From an uncultured Nesterenkonia sp. (lineage in GTDB: Bacteria; Actinomycetota; Actinomycetes; Actinomycetales; Micrococcaceae): 64,000 nt of DNA. Of this stretch, positions 37,094 through 45,871 are shown piece by piece (position 1 is the stretch's first letter; the number at the start of each line of letters is the position of its first letter). Where the stretch lies: assembly GCA_946222885.1 (NCBI GenBank), contig CAMIAK010000005.1:62001-126000 (forward strand). Reading direction: 5' to 3'. The position numbers and the translations under genes were made by a program. The notes beneath the pieces are model-generated. The model had not been told where the DNA came from. It searched no databases and worked only from the letters and a program-made list of their open reading frames with translations.

Positions 37094-38383
37094 TTGCCCT
37101 CCGCACTGCCGGTGGGTGACCCTGTTCCGGCCGACGGCTCCTTCCCGCCGCAGGTCCTCGCGGCGCTGCCCGGGCGGGCGGAGAGGCCCTTCGGGCTCTA
37201 CGTGCACATCCCGTTCTGCTCGGTGCGCTGCGGCTACTGCGACTTCAACACCTATACCGCGGAGGACCTGGGCCCCGGCGCCTCCCGGCAGTCCTATCCG
37301 GACACCCTCATCGGGGAGCTGGAGTTCGCCCGCGGCGTGCTGGACTTCGCAGGAGCCCCGGAGCGTTCGCTGTCCACCGTCTTCTTCGGCGGCGGGACCC
37401 CTACTCTGCTGCCTGCGGAGGATCTGGCCCGCATCCTCACCCGCGCTCGGGAGCTCTTCGGCTTCCGGGCGGAGGCGGAGATCACCACGGAGGCGAATCC
37501 GGACACCGTCACCGCCGAGTCGGCGCAGGTCCTCGCCGAGGCCGGCTTCACCCGGATCAGCCTCGGCATGCAGTCTGCAGTGCCGGAGGTGCTGGCCACC
37601 CTGGACCGTACCCATGATCCCCTCAACGTGCCCCGCGCTGTGGAGGCCGCCCGTGCGGCAGGGCTGGAGGTGAGCCTGGACCTCATCTATGGGACCCCTG
37701 GGGAGAGCCTGGCCGACTGGCGGAAGAGCCTGGAGGACGTCGTCGCGATGTCCCCGGACCATGTCTCCGCCTATTCGCTCATCGTGGAGGAGGGGACCGC
37801 CATGGCCGCGCAGATCCGGCGCGGCTCCCTGCCGGACATCGACCCCGACGACCAGGCCGACAAATACCTGCTCACCGAGGAGCTGCTCGGGGCTGCGGGC
37901 TACCGGTGGTATGAGGTCTCGAACTTCTCCACTTCGGAGGCCACCCGCTCGGAGCACAACCTGAACTACTGGCTGGACTCTGACTGGTGGGGAGCGGGCC
38001 CCGGCGCGCACTCCCATATGGCCGGGATGCGCTGGTGGAACGCCAAGCACCCCGCCGCCTACGCCCAACGGCTCCAGGCGGGAACCACTCCGGGGCATGG
38101 CCGGGAGATCCTCGACGCCGAGGCGAAGGTGCTGGAGCATCTGATGCTGCGGCTGCGCATCCGTGAGGGCCTCGACGTCGCAGAGTACAACGCGCTGCCC
38201 GAGCTCGCGGAGAGCGGCGGTGCACGGATCACGGCCCCGGAGATGGAACGGCTGACCGGAGAAGGGCTGATCGAAGAGGCGCCTGCCGCGCCCTCGGAGG
38301 CTCATCCTGAGGGCAGGGCCGTGCTGACCCTGAAGGGACGTCTGCTGGCGGATGCTGTGACCCGCCGCCTGCTCAGTGGATGA
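37094..38383 (+). CDS. hemW: Radical SAM heme chaperone HemW (coproporphyrinogen oxidase-like)
   Basis: 429 aa. The iron-sulfur motif is YVHIPFCSVRCGYCDFNTYT (CxxxCxxC), followed by STVFFGGGTPTLL and a TIM-barrel core. HemW proteins carry heme to respiratory enzymes and lack the extra residues of true HemN. The start is TTG, immediately after the lepA stop, preceded by a GGGGAAG ribosome site. The 3' end overlaps the convergent DUF4870 gene by 11 bp. Confidence 0.93.
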   Translation: MPSALPVGDPVPADGSFPPQVLAALPGRAERPFGLYVHIPFCSVRCGYCDFNTYTAEDLGPGASRQSYPDTLIGELEFARGVLDFAGAPERSLSTVFFGGGTPTLLPAEDLARILTRARELFGFRAEAEITTEANPDTVTAESAQVLAEAGFTRISLGMQSAVPEVLATLDRTHDPLNVPRAVEAARAAGLEVSLDLIYGTPGESLADWRKSLEDVVAMSPDHVSAYSLIVEEGTAMAAQIRRGSLPDIDPDDQADKYLLTEELLGAAGYRWYEVSNFSTSEATRSEHNLNYWLDSDWWGAGPGAHSHMAGMRWWNAKHPAAYAQRLQAGTTPGHGREILDAEAKVLEHLMLRLRIREGLDVAEYNALPELAESGGARITAPEMERLTGEGLIEEAPAAPSEAHPEGRAVLTLKGRLLADAVTRRLLSG

Positions 38384-38744
38384 GGCGCAGGTTCAGCCAG
38401 TAGCGGTAGGGACGGCCCTTATTGCACTCGATGCCGGCGATCAGGCCGGAGACCGTCATGACCACCCACAGGAATACCGCGGCGAGCCCGAAGATCCACC
38501 CCACGGCGGGGATCAGGGCCAGCACGTAGCAGACCAGCATGATCACGGTCAGCGGGAGGGTGTGGTTCAGCGCCTCCTTGGACTCCTGGGCGGTGAAGGG
38601 CCCGCGGTCCCGGAAGACCAGGTAGATGACCAGGGAGGGGATGCAGCCCATGACCCCGCCGAAGTGCGCGAGCGTCGCCCAGCGGCGGTCTTCGCTCGGC
38701 GTCAGCGGCTGGGCGGCTGCCGGTGATCCCTCCAGATGTGCCAT
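38373..38744 (-). CDS. DUF4870 domain membrane protein
   Basis: 123 aa with three or four hydrophobic segments. The family signature runs from RRWATLAHFGGVMGCIPSLV through FTAQESKEALNHTLPLTVIM to WVVMTVSGLIAGIECNKGRPYRYW. The function is unknown; homologues are small integral membrane proteins. Start ATG 38742-38744 with TAAAAT 7 nt upstream. Confidence 0.88.
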   Translation of the reverse strand: MAHLEGSPAAAQPLTPSEDRRWATLAHFGGVMGCIPSLVIYLVFRDRGPFTAQESKEALNHTLPLTVIMLVCYVLALIPAVGWIFGLAAVFLWVVMTVSGLIAGIECNKGRPYRYWLNLRLIH

Positions 38745-38751
38745 GCGAAGA

Positions 38752-38757
38752 ATTTTA
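38752..38757 (-). promoter_or_regulatory. -10 element of DUF4870 gene (leaderless type)
   Basis: Minus-strand TAAAAT, 7 nt before the ATG. It is one of the best-scoring -10 hexamers in the window. Confidence 0.55.
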
Positions 38758-38831
38758 TCCGCTCCGCGGGCTGCGGGGCCACAGACACGCTCAGCGGTGG
38801 TCAGCGGCCGGTGTGACGCTGGTCTGGGCGG

Positions 38832-39695
38832 CTACTGGGTCACGAAGTCGATGAGCTCCTCGACGCGGCCCAGCAGCGAGGGCTCCAGGTCTGCGTAGCT
38901 GTTCACCGCGCCCAGGATCCGCTTCCACCCGTGGGCGATGTCGCGCTGCCCGGCATGGGGCCAGCCGAGCGCCTGCAGAGTGCCGACCTTGATGTCGGTG
39001 TGCCGCGGGATGTCCGGCCAGCGCTGCAGGCCGAGCAGCTGGGGCTTCACCGCCTGCCAGACGTCCACATAGGGATGGCCGAGCACCAGCACATTGCCGC
39101 GGGCCCCGGGCATCGCCATCGCCTCGGCGGCGATGCGGGATTCCTTGGAGCCCTTCACCAGGTGGTCCAGCAGCACGCCCACCCGGCGGTCCGCCCTGGG
39201 CTGGAACTCCTTGAGGGCGCCCACCAGGTCGTCGGCCCCGTGGAGGGGTTCGACCACGATGCCCTCCAGCCGCAGGTCCTCGCCCCAGACCTTCTCCACC
39301 AGCTCGGCGTCGTGGGTGCCCTCCACCCAGATGCGGGAGGCCCGGGCCACCCGGGCGGGGGCGTTCTCCACGGCCACCGAGCCGGAGGCGGTGCGCGCGG
39401 GCCTCTTCGGCGCGGCCTGCGGGGCGGGGGCGGTCAGCTCCACCGGGGATCCCTCATGGAGGAATCCGTGGCCCAGCGGGAAGGAGCGCGTCCTGCCGCG
39501 CCGGTCCTCGAGGATCACCACGTGCACCCCGCCGGCGGCCTCGACGCCGACCACGGCGCCCACCCACCCGGTGGTGGTCTCCTCGACCACGGTGCCGCGG
39601 TCGGCGGGGAGCGGGGGAACCTCGCGGCGCTGGGCCCGGCGTCGTGCGTCCATGTCCGCGGGGCCCCAGGATGACCAGTCGGTGGGGAAGCTCAT
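38832..39695 (-). CDS. DUF3097 family protein
   Basis: 287 aa. The N-terminal third is a beta-rich region (TGWVGAVVGVEAAGGVHVVIL), then a Pro/Ala linker. The C-terminal domain has IWVEGTHDAELVEKVWGEDL, GIVVEPLHGADDL, RVGVLLDHLVKGSKESRIA and VLVLGHPYVDVWQAVKP, which resembles a Toprim-like fold with the Glu and DxxxxG segments. It is actinobacteria-specific and its function is unknown. TAGGCT lies 9 nt before the ATG. Confidence 0.85.
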   Translation of the reverse strand: MSFPTDWSSWGPADMDARRRAQRREVPPLPADRGTVVEETTTGWVGAVVGVEAAGGVHVVILEDRRGRTRSFPLGHGFLHEGSPVELTAPAPQAAPKRPARTASGSVAVENAPARVARASRIWVEGTHDAELVEKVWGEDLRLEGIVVEPLHGADDLVGALKEFQPRADRRVGVLLDHLVKGSKESRIAAEAMAMPGARGNVLVLGHPYVDVWQAVKPQLLGLQRWPDIPRHTDIKVGTLQALGWPHAGQRDIAHGWKRILGAVNSYADLEPSLLGRVEELIDFVTQ

Positions 39696-39757
39696 AGCTG
39701 TGGGAGCCTACCACCGCGCCGGGCGCATGCCGCGGAACGGCGGGGAGCGCTGTAGAA

Positions 39758-39784
39758 TTAGCACTTGATCATGGAGAGTGCCAG
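39758..39784 (+). promoter_or_regulatory. CIRCE element (HrcA operator)
   Basis: TTAGCACTT-N9-GAGTGCCAG matches the CIRCE consensus (TTAGCACTC-N9-GAGTGCTAA) at 8 of 9 and 7 of 9 positions. TAGAAT at 39753-39758 is a -10 just before it, so HrcA bound here would cover the transcription start. It controls hrcA and dnaJ2. Confidence 0.88.
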
Positions 39785-39815
39785 ACCGTTCTTCCTGGGG
39801 GGAGGGGTGAAGAGT

Positions 39816-40856
39816 ATGTCGGACACCCGTCGCCTGCAGGTCCTGCGCGCCATCGTGGAGGACTATGTCAACACCCGGGAGCCGGTGGGCTCCAAGGCGC
39901 TGGTGGAGCGGCACAACCTGGAGGTCTCCCCGGCCACCATCCGCAATGACATGGCCTTCCTGGAGGAGGAGGGGCTGATCGTCGCCCCGCACACCTCCGC
40001 CGGACGCATCCCCACCGACCGCGGCTACCGCACCTTCGTGGACAAGATCAGCGAGGTCCGGCCGCTCTCGATCGCCGAGCGGCGCGCTATGGACACCCTG
40101 TTGGAGGCCGCCGACGACCACGACGCCATGCTGGAGCAGACCGTCCGGCTGCTGGCCATGCTGACCAACCAGGTGGCGGTGCTCCAACATCCGCAGCAGT
40201 CCCAGGCGAGGATCCGGCACATCGAGGTCGTCTCGATGACCCCGGAGGGCCAGGCGCCGCAGAAGGCGCTGGTCCTGGTGATCCTCTCCTCCGGGAAGGT
40301 GGAGCAGCGGATGGTCACCCTCTCCGACGCACTCGATGAGGAGAGTCTCCAGCGCATCGGCCAGCGACTGGCCGAGGAGCTCCACAACCGCTCCGCCTCC
40401 GCGACCCCGCTGCCGCTGGACCACCTGATCAGCCAGGTGGAGCCCATGCTGCAGCCTGCCATGGCCGTGGTCGCCAACTCCGTGGAGGCGGTGCTGGAAG
40501 CGGGGCGGGTGGATCGCATCATCATGGCCGGCACTGCTAACCTCGCGAAGTCGGACCGTGACTTCGGGCCCTCCATCGGGCCCATCCTCGAAGCCCTCGA
40601 GGAGCAGGTGGTGCTGCTGCGGCTGCTGACCGAGATGCAGGAGGACCCCCGCGGGCTCTCGGTCAGGATCGGCCGTGAGACCAGCCACGACTCGCTCGCC
40701 GAGGCCGCCGTCGTCGCCGCAGAATACGGGCCGGAGGACGGGGGAGAGGGTGCGAAGCTCGGCGTCGTCGGGCCCACCCGCATGGACTACGGCTCCACGA
40801 TGTCCGCAGTCCGGGCGATGGCCCGCTACCTCTCCCGGATCCTCTCCGAAGGGTGA
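39816..40856 (+). CDS. hrcA: Heat-inducible transcription repressor HrcA
   Basis: 346 aa. The winged helix-turn-helix at the N-terminus (RLQVLRAIVEDYVNTREPVGSKAL, VSPATIRNDMAFLEEEGLI, HTSAGRIPTDRGYRTFVD) is diagnostic. It represses chaperone genes through CIRCE and is refolded by GroEL. The start ATG 39816 is preferred over GTG 39808 because GGAGGG is then about 9 nt upstream. An operator lies just ahead, so it autoregulates. Confidence 0.96.
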   Translation: MSDTRRLQVLRAIVEDYVNTREPVGSKALVERHNLEVSPATIRNDMAFLEEEGLIVAPHTSAGRIPTDRGYRTFVDKISEVRPLSIAERRAMDTLLEAADDHDAMLEQTVRLLAMLTNQVAVLQHPQQSQARIRHIEVVSMTPEGQAPQKALVLVILSSGKVEQRMVTLSDALDEESLQRIGQRLAEELHNRSASATPLPLDHLISQVEPMLQPAMAVVANSVEAVLEAGRVDRIIMAGTANLAKSDRDFGPSIGPILEALEEQVVLLRLLTEMQEDPRGLSVRIGRETSHDSLAEAAVVAAEYGPEDGGEGAKLGVVGPTRMDYGSTMSAVRAMARYLSRILSEG

Positions 40857-40911
40857 GCGGCACCCTCTGACGAACCGCACCGCAGGCACCTACAGAACTG
40901 AAGGGCAAGCA

Positions 40912-42030
40912 TTGACTGACTACTACGAGGCACTCGGCGTCAGCCGTGACGCGTCGGCCGAGGAGATCAAGAAGGCGTACCGGAAGAAGGCGCGGAAGCT
41001 CCACCCGGACGTCAACCCCTCGGAGGACGCCGCCGAGCAGTTCAAGACGCTCGGCCGCGCCTATGAGATCCTCTCCGACCCTGAGAAGCGCCGAAACTAC
41101 GACGCCACCGGTGATGAGAACGGCCGTGCGGCCGGGGGCTTCCCCGGCGGCGGGGGCGGCTTCGGGGGCTTCGGGGACATCTTCGAGACCTTCTTCGGAG
41201 GCGGAGCCTCCGGCCCGGCCTCCCGGACCCGGCGCGGCCAGGACTCCCTGCTGCGGGTCAAGATCGACCTCGAGGACGCCGTCTTCGGCACCACCAAGGA
41301 GATCGAGTTCGAGACCGCGGTCACCTGCGGCGTCTGCGAGGGCAGCTGCACCCGCGCGGGCTCGACGCCGAGCACCTGCCCCGACTGCCACGGGCAGGGC
41401 CAGGTCCAGCGCCCCATGCGCTCCATCCTGGGCACCGTCATCCAGACCGAGACCTGCGCGCGCTGCTCCGGCTTCGGCAACATCATCGAGGACCCCTGCC
41501 AGGAGTGCGACGGCCAGGGCCGGGTGCGCGAGCGCCAGAGCCTGAAGGTCAAGATCCCCGCCGGCGTGGACAAGGGCAACCGCATCCACCTGGGCGGCAA
41601 GGGCGAGGCCGGCATGGCCGGCGGGCCTCCCGGGGACCTGTTCATCGAGGTGGACGTCCGTCCGCACGAGGTCTTCACCCGCCGCGGCAACGACCTCCAC
41701 GCCACCGTCTCCATCCCGATGGCGGCCGCTGCGCTGGGCACCACCGTCACCCTGGAGACCTTCGACGGGCCCGAGGAGCTGGAGGTCCGCCCCGGCACCC
41801 AGTCCGGCGAGGTGCTCACCCTTCGCGACCGCGGCATCGGCCACCTGCGCGGCTCCGGACGCGGCGCCGTCAAGGTGCACCTGAAGGTGGAGACCCCCTC
41901 CAAGCTCAGCGATCGCCAGAAGGAGCTGCTCCGCGAGTTCGCCGAGGAGCGCGGCGAGGAGCTGGGCGAGTCCACCACCGAGCACCGAGGCGTCTTCGCC
42001 AAGCTGCGTGAGCGCTGGGACGCGCTGTGA
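40912..42030 (+). CDS. dnaJ: Molecular chaperone DnaJ (DnaJ2 type)
   Basis: 372 aa starting at TTG. The J domain has DYYEALGVSRDASAEEIKKA and HPD in KLHPDVNPSED. A Gly/Phe region, four zinc-finger repeats (CGVCEGSC, CPDCHGQG, CARCSGFG, CQECDGQG), and the C-terminal substrate-binding domains follow. The first repeat ends in Cys where Gly is usual. It stimulates DnaK ATPase. DnaK and GrpE are not in this window. AAGGGC lies upstream of the TTG, 55 bp after hrcA. Confidence 0.95.
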   Translation: MTDYYEALGVSRDASAEEIKKAYRKKARKLHPDVNPSEDAAEQFKTLGRAYEILSDPEKRRNYDATGDENGRAAGGFPGGGGGFGGFGDIFETFFGGGASGPASRTRRGQDSLLRVKIDLEDAVFGTTKEIEFETAVTCGVCEGSCTRAGSTPSTCPDCHGQGQVQRPMRSILGTVIQTETCARCSGFGNIIEDPCQECDGQGRVRERQSLKVKIPAGVDKGNRIHLGGKGEAGMAGGPPGDLFIEVDVRPHEVFTRRGNDLHATVSIPMAAAALGTTVTLETFDGPEELEVRPGTQSGEVLTLRDRGIGHLRGSGRGAVKVHLKVETPSKLSDRQKELLREFAEERGEELGESTTEHRGVFAKLRERWDAL

Positions 42031-42058
42031 TCTCCGGACGCCGGAGGGGAGGGCGGCG

Positions 42059-42838
42059 ATGACCGCACCCCTGTTCCACCTGGGCCCGGGACGCCTCGAC
42101 GGGCTGGCGCCCGAGGCCTCGGTGACCCTGGACGGGCCGGAAGGCCACCACGCCGCCACGGTGATGCGCCTGGGACCGGGGGAGGAGGTCCAGCTCTCGG
42201 ACACGGTGGCCACCCGTGCGGCCGGCGTCGTGACCGAGGCCGGAGGCGGAGCCCTGACTGTGGAGATCCGGGAGGTCGTGCAGGAGCCCCGGCAGCGGCC
42301 CCGCCTGGTCCTGGTCCAGGCGCTGGCCAAGGACAAGAGGGACCTCCAGGGCGTGGAGTCCGCCACCGAGCTCGGCGTCGACGCCGTCATCCCCTGGCAG
42401 GCCGAGCGTTCGGTCGCCCGCTGGAAGGCCGGGCGCGAGGCGAAGAAGCACGCAGAGTGGGTCAGCACCGTCACCGGGGCGGCCAAGCAGACCCGCCGCA
42501 CCGCCATCCCCGAGGTCCGCGAGCTGGTCACCACCGCCCAGTATCTCCAGGGTGCGGCCGCAGCCGAGGACGTGGCCGTGGTGGTCCTCCACGAGGTGGA
42601 GGAGGTCTCCCTGGCCGCCGTCCTGGAGGACCTGGGAGCCCTGGGAGACCAGGGCGTCCCGGAGGAGCTGCACCTGGTGGTCGGCCCCGAGGGCGGGATC
42701 TCCGAGCAGGAGATCGCCCAGCTGACCGCCGCCGGGGCGCGCACCGCCCGCCTGGGACGGACCGTGCTGCGATCCTCCACGGCAGGGCCGGCCGCCGTCG
42801 CCGGTGCACAGGTGCTGCTGGGCCGCTGGGACTGGTGA
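42059..42838 (+). CDS. rsmE: 16S rRNA (uracil-1498-N3)-methyltransferase RsmE
   Basis: 259 aa SPOUT methyltransferase. The N-terminal PUA-like domain (FHLGPGRLDGLAP) is followed by LVQALAKDKRDLQGVESATELGVDAVIPWQAERSV and the knotted SAM site LHLVVGPEGGISEQEIAQL with LGRTVLRSSTAGPAAVA. GGAGGGG upstream of ATG 42059. The dnaJ-rsmE order is typical. Confidence 0.95.
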   Translation: MTAPLFHLGPGRLDGLAPEASVTLDGPEGHHAATVMRLGPGEEVQLSDTVATRAAGVVTEAGGGALTVEIREVVQEPRQRPRLVLVQALAKDKRDLQGVESATELGVDAVIPWQAERSVARWKAGREAKKHAEWVSTVTGAAKQTRRTAIPEVRELVTTAQYLQGAAAAEDVAVVVLHEVEEVSLAAVLEDLGALGDQGVPEELHLVVGPEGGISEQEIAQLTAAGARTARLGRTVLRSSTAGPAAVAGAQVLLGRWDW

Positions 42839-42849
42839 CGGTCCGCGGC

Positions 42850-42855
42850 TAGAAT
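42850..42855 (+). promoter_or_regulatory. -10 element of phoH (near-leaderless)
   Basis: TAGAAT, 9 nt before the ATG at 42865, with no ribosome site between. Confidence 0.45.
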
Positions 42856-42864
42856 GGGCCTCAC

Positions 42865-43908
42865 ATGACTGAGACTCCACACACCTCCGGGCTCGCCGCC
42901 GGCGCGGCCGCCGCTCCCGTGGGCAACATCGAACGCCAGGTGCACTTCGCCGACGCCGAGACCATGTTCCGCACGCTCGGCCAGCAGGATCTCGCCGTGC
43001 GCATCCTCCAGGGCATCTACCCCGCCGTCTCGCTGGGCCTGCGTGACCAGCTGATCACTCTGGCCGGGCCGGCCCAGGACGTCGGGCAGCTGGTGGAGAT
43101 CTTCGCCCAGCTGAAGTCGCTGGCCGCCTCCGGGACCACCTCCACCCACGAGATGATCGAACAGGTGACCACGATGGTCCGGGCCCAGCAGTCCGAGACC
43201 TCCGCGCGGATGGTCACCACCAACATCCTCTCCCACCGCGGGCGGACCATCCGGCCCAAGACCGCCAACCAGCAGGAGTACGTCGAGCAGATCGACGAGT
43301 CCACCGTGGTCTTCGGCATCGGGCCCGCCGGCACCGGCAAGACCTATCTGGCCATGGCCAAGGCGGTCCAGGCGCTGCAGGCCAAGGAGATCAACCGGAT
43401 CATCCTGACCCGGCCCGCCGTGGAGGCCGGGGAGCGCCTCGGGTTCCTGCCCGGCTCGCTCAACGAGAAGATCGACCCCTACCTGCGGCCGCTCTACGAC
43501 GCCCTGCACGACATGATCGACCCGGAGTCGATCCCGCGGCTCATGGAGTCCGGCATCATCGAGGTCGCCCCGCTGGCCTATATGCGCGGACGCACGCTCA
43601 ACGACTCCTTCATCATCCTGGACGAGGCGCAGAACACCACCGCCGAGCAGATGAAGATGTTCCTCACCCGGCTCGGGTTCAACTCGAAGATCGTGGTCAC
43701 CGGCGACATCACCCAGGTGGACCTGCCGCGCGGCACCGACTCCGGGCTGCGCACCGTCCTGGAGATCCTCGAGGACGTGGAGGGCATCGCGGTCTCCCGC
43801 CTGGGCTCCGAGGACGTCGTCCGCCACCAGCTGGTGGGCCGCATCGTCGATGCCTATGAGCGGCATCAGAACAGCGTGTCCCCGCAGGACAGGGCGGGCC
43901 GCCGGTGA
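42865..43908 (+). CDS. phoH: PhoH-like ATPase
   Basis: 347 aa. Walker A GIGPAGTGKTYLAMAKAVQAL near residue 155, RIILTRPAVEAGERLGFLPG, MRGRTLNDSFIILDEAQNTT as Walker B, and VVTGDITQVDLP are all PhoH landmarks. The protein couples ATP hydrolysis to RNA handling and is thought to work with YbeY. The ybeY start overlaps its stop by 4 bp. Confidence 0.95.
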   Translation: MTETPHTSGLAAGAAAAPVGNIERQVHFADAETMFRTLGQQDLAVRILQGIYPAVSLGLRDQLITLAGPAQDVGQLVEIFAQLKSLAASGTTSTHEMIEQVTTMVRAQQSETSARMVTTNILSHRGRTIRPKTANQQEYVEQIDESTVVFGIGPAGTGKTYLAMAKAVQALQAKEINRIILTRPAVEAGERLGFLPGSLNEKIDPYLRPLYDALHDMIDPESIPRLMESGIIEVAPLAYMRGRTLNDSFIILDEAQNTTAEQMKMFLTRLGFNSKIVVTGDITQVDLPRGTDSGLRTVLEILEDVEGIAVSRLGSEDVVRHQLVGRIVDAYERHQNSVSPQDRAGRR

Positions 43909-44414
43909 GCGGAGAGTTCCCGACGCCGGCCGGGGCCGTCATCGAGGACGTCTCCGGGAGCGGACTGGGCGGCCCCGCGCAGCTGGAGCTGCTGGGGCGG
44001 CTGGCCGGCTTCCTCTATGCCAGGCTGCACCTGAGGGCAGAGGTCGAGCTGTCGGTGAGCCTCATCGACGACGCTCGGATGGAGCAGCTGCACCTGGAGT
44101 GGATGGACCTGCCGGGGACCACCGACGTCATGAGCTTCCCGATGGATGAGCTGCGCGCCGGCACCGCTGAGGAGCCGGTGCAGGAGGGCATGCTGGGCGA
44201 CATCGTCATCTCCCCGGCGGTGGCCCGCCGCCAGGCCGAAGCCGCGGGGCACGCCCTGGAGGACGAGCTGGCGCTGCTGACCGTCCACGGCGTGCTGCAC
44301 CTGCTCGGCCACGACCATGCCGAGCCCGCTGAGCGGCACGAGATGTTCGCCCTGCAGAGGAGCCTGCTGGAGGAGTTCCTCGGCCGCCCGGGGCCGGCGC
44401 CCACGGAGGGATGA
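43905..44414 (+). CDS. ybeY: Endoribonuclease YbeY (rRNA maturation)
   Basis: 169 aa. The zinc motif is HGVLHLLGHDHAEPAERHEMF (HxxxHxxxxxH form), preceded by TTDVMSFPMDELR. It processes the 3' end of 16S rRNA. GTG start overlapping phoH, and the stop overlaps corC, so it lies in the middle of one operon. Confidence 0.95.
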   Translation: MSGEFPTPAGAVIEDVSGSGLGGPAQLELLGRLAGFLYARLHLRAEVELSVSLIDDARMEQLHLEWMDLPGTTDVMSFPMDELRAGTAEEPVQEGMLGDIVISPAVARRQAEAAGHALEDELALLTVHGVLHLLGHDHAEPAERHEMFALQRSLLEEFLGRPGPAPTEG

Positions 44415-45871
44415 GCATGACCATCGCCCTGCTGGTGACCGCCGCGCTGATCTGCGCGGTCTTCGCCTTCCTGCTCTCCACCGCCGAGGCGGCCTTCATC
44501 CGGCTCACCCGCCGGGAGGCCGAGGAGATCGCCTCCAAGGACGGGAGCCGGGGCCGCTCGGCAGCCGTGCAGATGATCCTGCAGGAGCCGGTCCCGCACA
44601 CCGCTGCGCTGCAGATGTGGCGCTGGCTGTTCACCACCGCCGTCGTCGTGCTCATCACGGTGACCGCAGTGCTCGCCCTGGGGGAGATCGCGCTGGCCGG
44701 GCTGCTCGCAGCCGGCGTGTTGCTGGCCGGCGGCATCAGCATCTCCGCGCTCTCGCCGCGCAGGGTCGGGCGCGCCCATCACATGCTGGTCGCCTCGGCC
44801 ACGGCGAACCTGGTGCGCGGGCTGCGGCTGGCGCTGGGTCCGCTGCCGCGGGCGATCACCGGACTGGGCGCCCGGCTGGTGCCCGGCAGCGGGGAGCAGG
44901 ACCAGGGATTCTTCGACGACGAGGAGTTCCGCGAGTTCGTGGCGCGCGCCTCTGAGACGGACCTCCTGGAGGACTCCGAGGCGGAGCTCATCCAGTCGGT
45001 CTTCGAACTCTCCGACACCCGGGTGCGCGCGGTCATGGTCCCGCGCACCGATATGGTCACCGTGGACACCGGCACCCCGCTGGAGGAGGTCATGACCCTG
45101 TTCCTGCGCTCGGGCTACTCGCGCGTGCCGGTGACCCGGGGCTCGGCCGATGACATCACGGGCATGATCTATCTCAAGGACGTCGCCTTCCTGGAGCACC
45201 ACCTGCGCACCGGCCAGGTGCCCAGCGCCTATGAGGGGCGCGACTCCGGCAGCATCACCGCCGAGGAGCTTCAGCGCGACGTGCGCTACGTCCCCGAGTC
45301 CAAGCCGGTCTCCGAGTTCCTCTCCGAGCTGCAGCGCGAATCCACCCATGTGGCGGTGGTGATCGACGAATACGGCGGCACCGCCGGGCTGGTGACTCTG
45401 GAGGACCTCATCGAGGAGATCGTCGGGGAGATCGTGGACGAGTATGACACCGAGGCGGTGGAGGTCGAGGATCTCGAGGACGGCCGTCGCCGGCTCTCCG
45501 CCCGCATGGCGGTGGACGACTTCGCCGAGCTGTTCGGGCTCAACCTGGACGACGAGGAGGAGGTCGACACCGTCGGCGGCCTGCTCGCCAAGACGCTGGG
45601 CCGGGTGCCGATCGCCGGCTCCGAGGTCGAGATCCCCCGCGGAGGGGAGCCCGGAGTGGTGCTGCGTGCCGACCGCCTGGAGGGCCGGCGCAACCGGGTC
45701 AGCCATGTGCTGGCCTGGGAGGCGGAGGACCGCCGCGGAGCGCGCGGCGGCCTGGGGACAGAAGACGAAGACGACGCTCTGGAGATCCACGCCGAGGACG
45801 GCGGGATCCCCGAGGACGAGGGACGCAACGCCATGGCTGTGGCCGAGGCAGAAGAGGGAGCACGACGATGA
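44411..45871 (+). CDS. CorC/CNNM family protein (HlyC-type, CBS domains)
   Basis: 486 aa. An N-terminal CNNM membrane domain with three or four helices (about residues 4-25, 75-95, 97-115), then a CBS pair around VRAVMVPRTDMVTV and VAVVIDEYGGTAGLVTLEDLIEEIVGEI, then a CorC_HlyC domain (RLSARMAVDDFAELF to VLRADRLEGRRNRV) and an acidic tail. Homologues are involved in magnesium or cobalt handling, and the old name hemolysin is not meaningful here. It sits between ybeY and era, which is the usual actinobacterial order. Confidence 0.92.
   Translation: MSMTIALLVTAALICAVFAFLLSTAEAAFIRLTRREAEEIASKDGSRGRSAAVQMILQEPVPHTAALQMWRWLFTTAVVVLITVTAVLALGEIALAGLLAAGVLLAGGISISALSPRRVGRAHHMLVASATANLVRGLRLALGPLPRAITGLGARLVPGSGEQDQGFFDDEEFREFVARASETDLLEDSEAELIQSVFELSDTRVRAVMVPRTDMVTVDTGTPLEEVMTLFLRSGYSRVPVTRGSADDITGMIYLKDVAFLEHHLRTGQVPSAYEGRDSGSITAEELQRDVRYVPESKPVSEFLSELQRESTHVAVVIDEYGGTAGLVTLEDLIEEIVGEIVDEYDTEAVEVEDLEDGRRRLSARMAVDDFAELFGLNLDDEEEVDTVGGLLAKTLGRVPIAGSEVEIPRGGEPGVVLRADRLEGRRNRVSHVLAWEAEDRRGARGGLGTEDEDDALEIHAEDGGIPEDEGRNAMAVAEAEEGARR

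Noticed and set aside
35234..38305. Minus-strand open frame of 1023 codons opposite lepA and hemW
   Set aside because: Antisense shadow of two clear genes caused by high GC third positions; the translated sequence is Arg/Gly/Leu/His repetitive with no recognisable motif.
40663..43866. Minus-strand open frame of 1067 codons opposite dnaJ, rsmE and phoH
   Set aside because: Same GC-driven shadow; it spans several genes on the other strand and shows no family motif or promoter.
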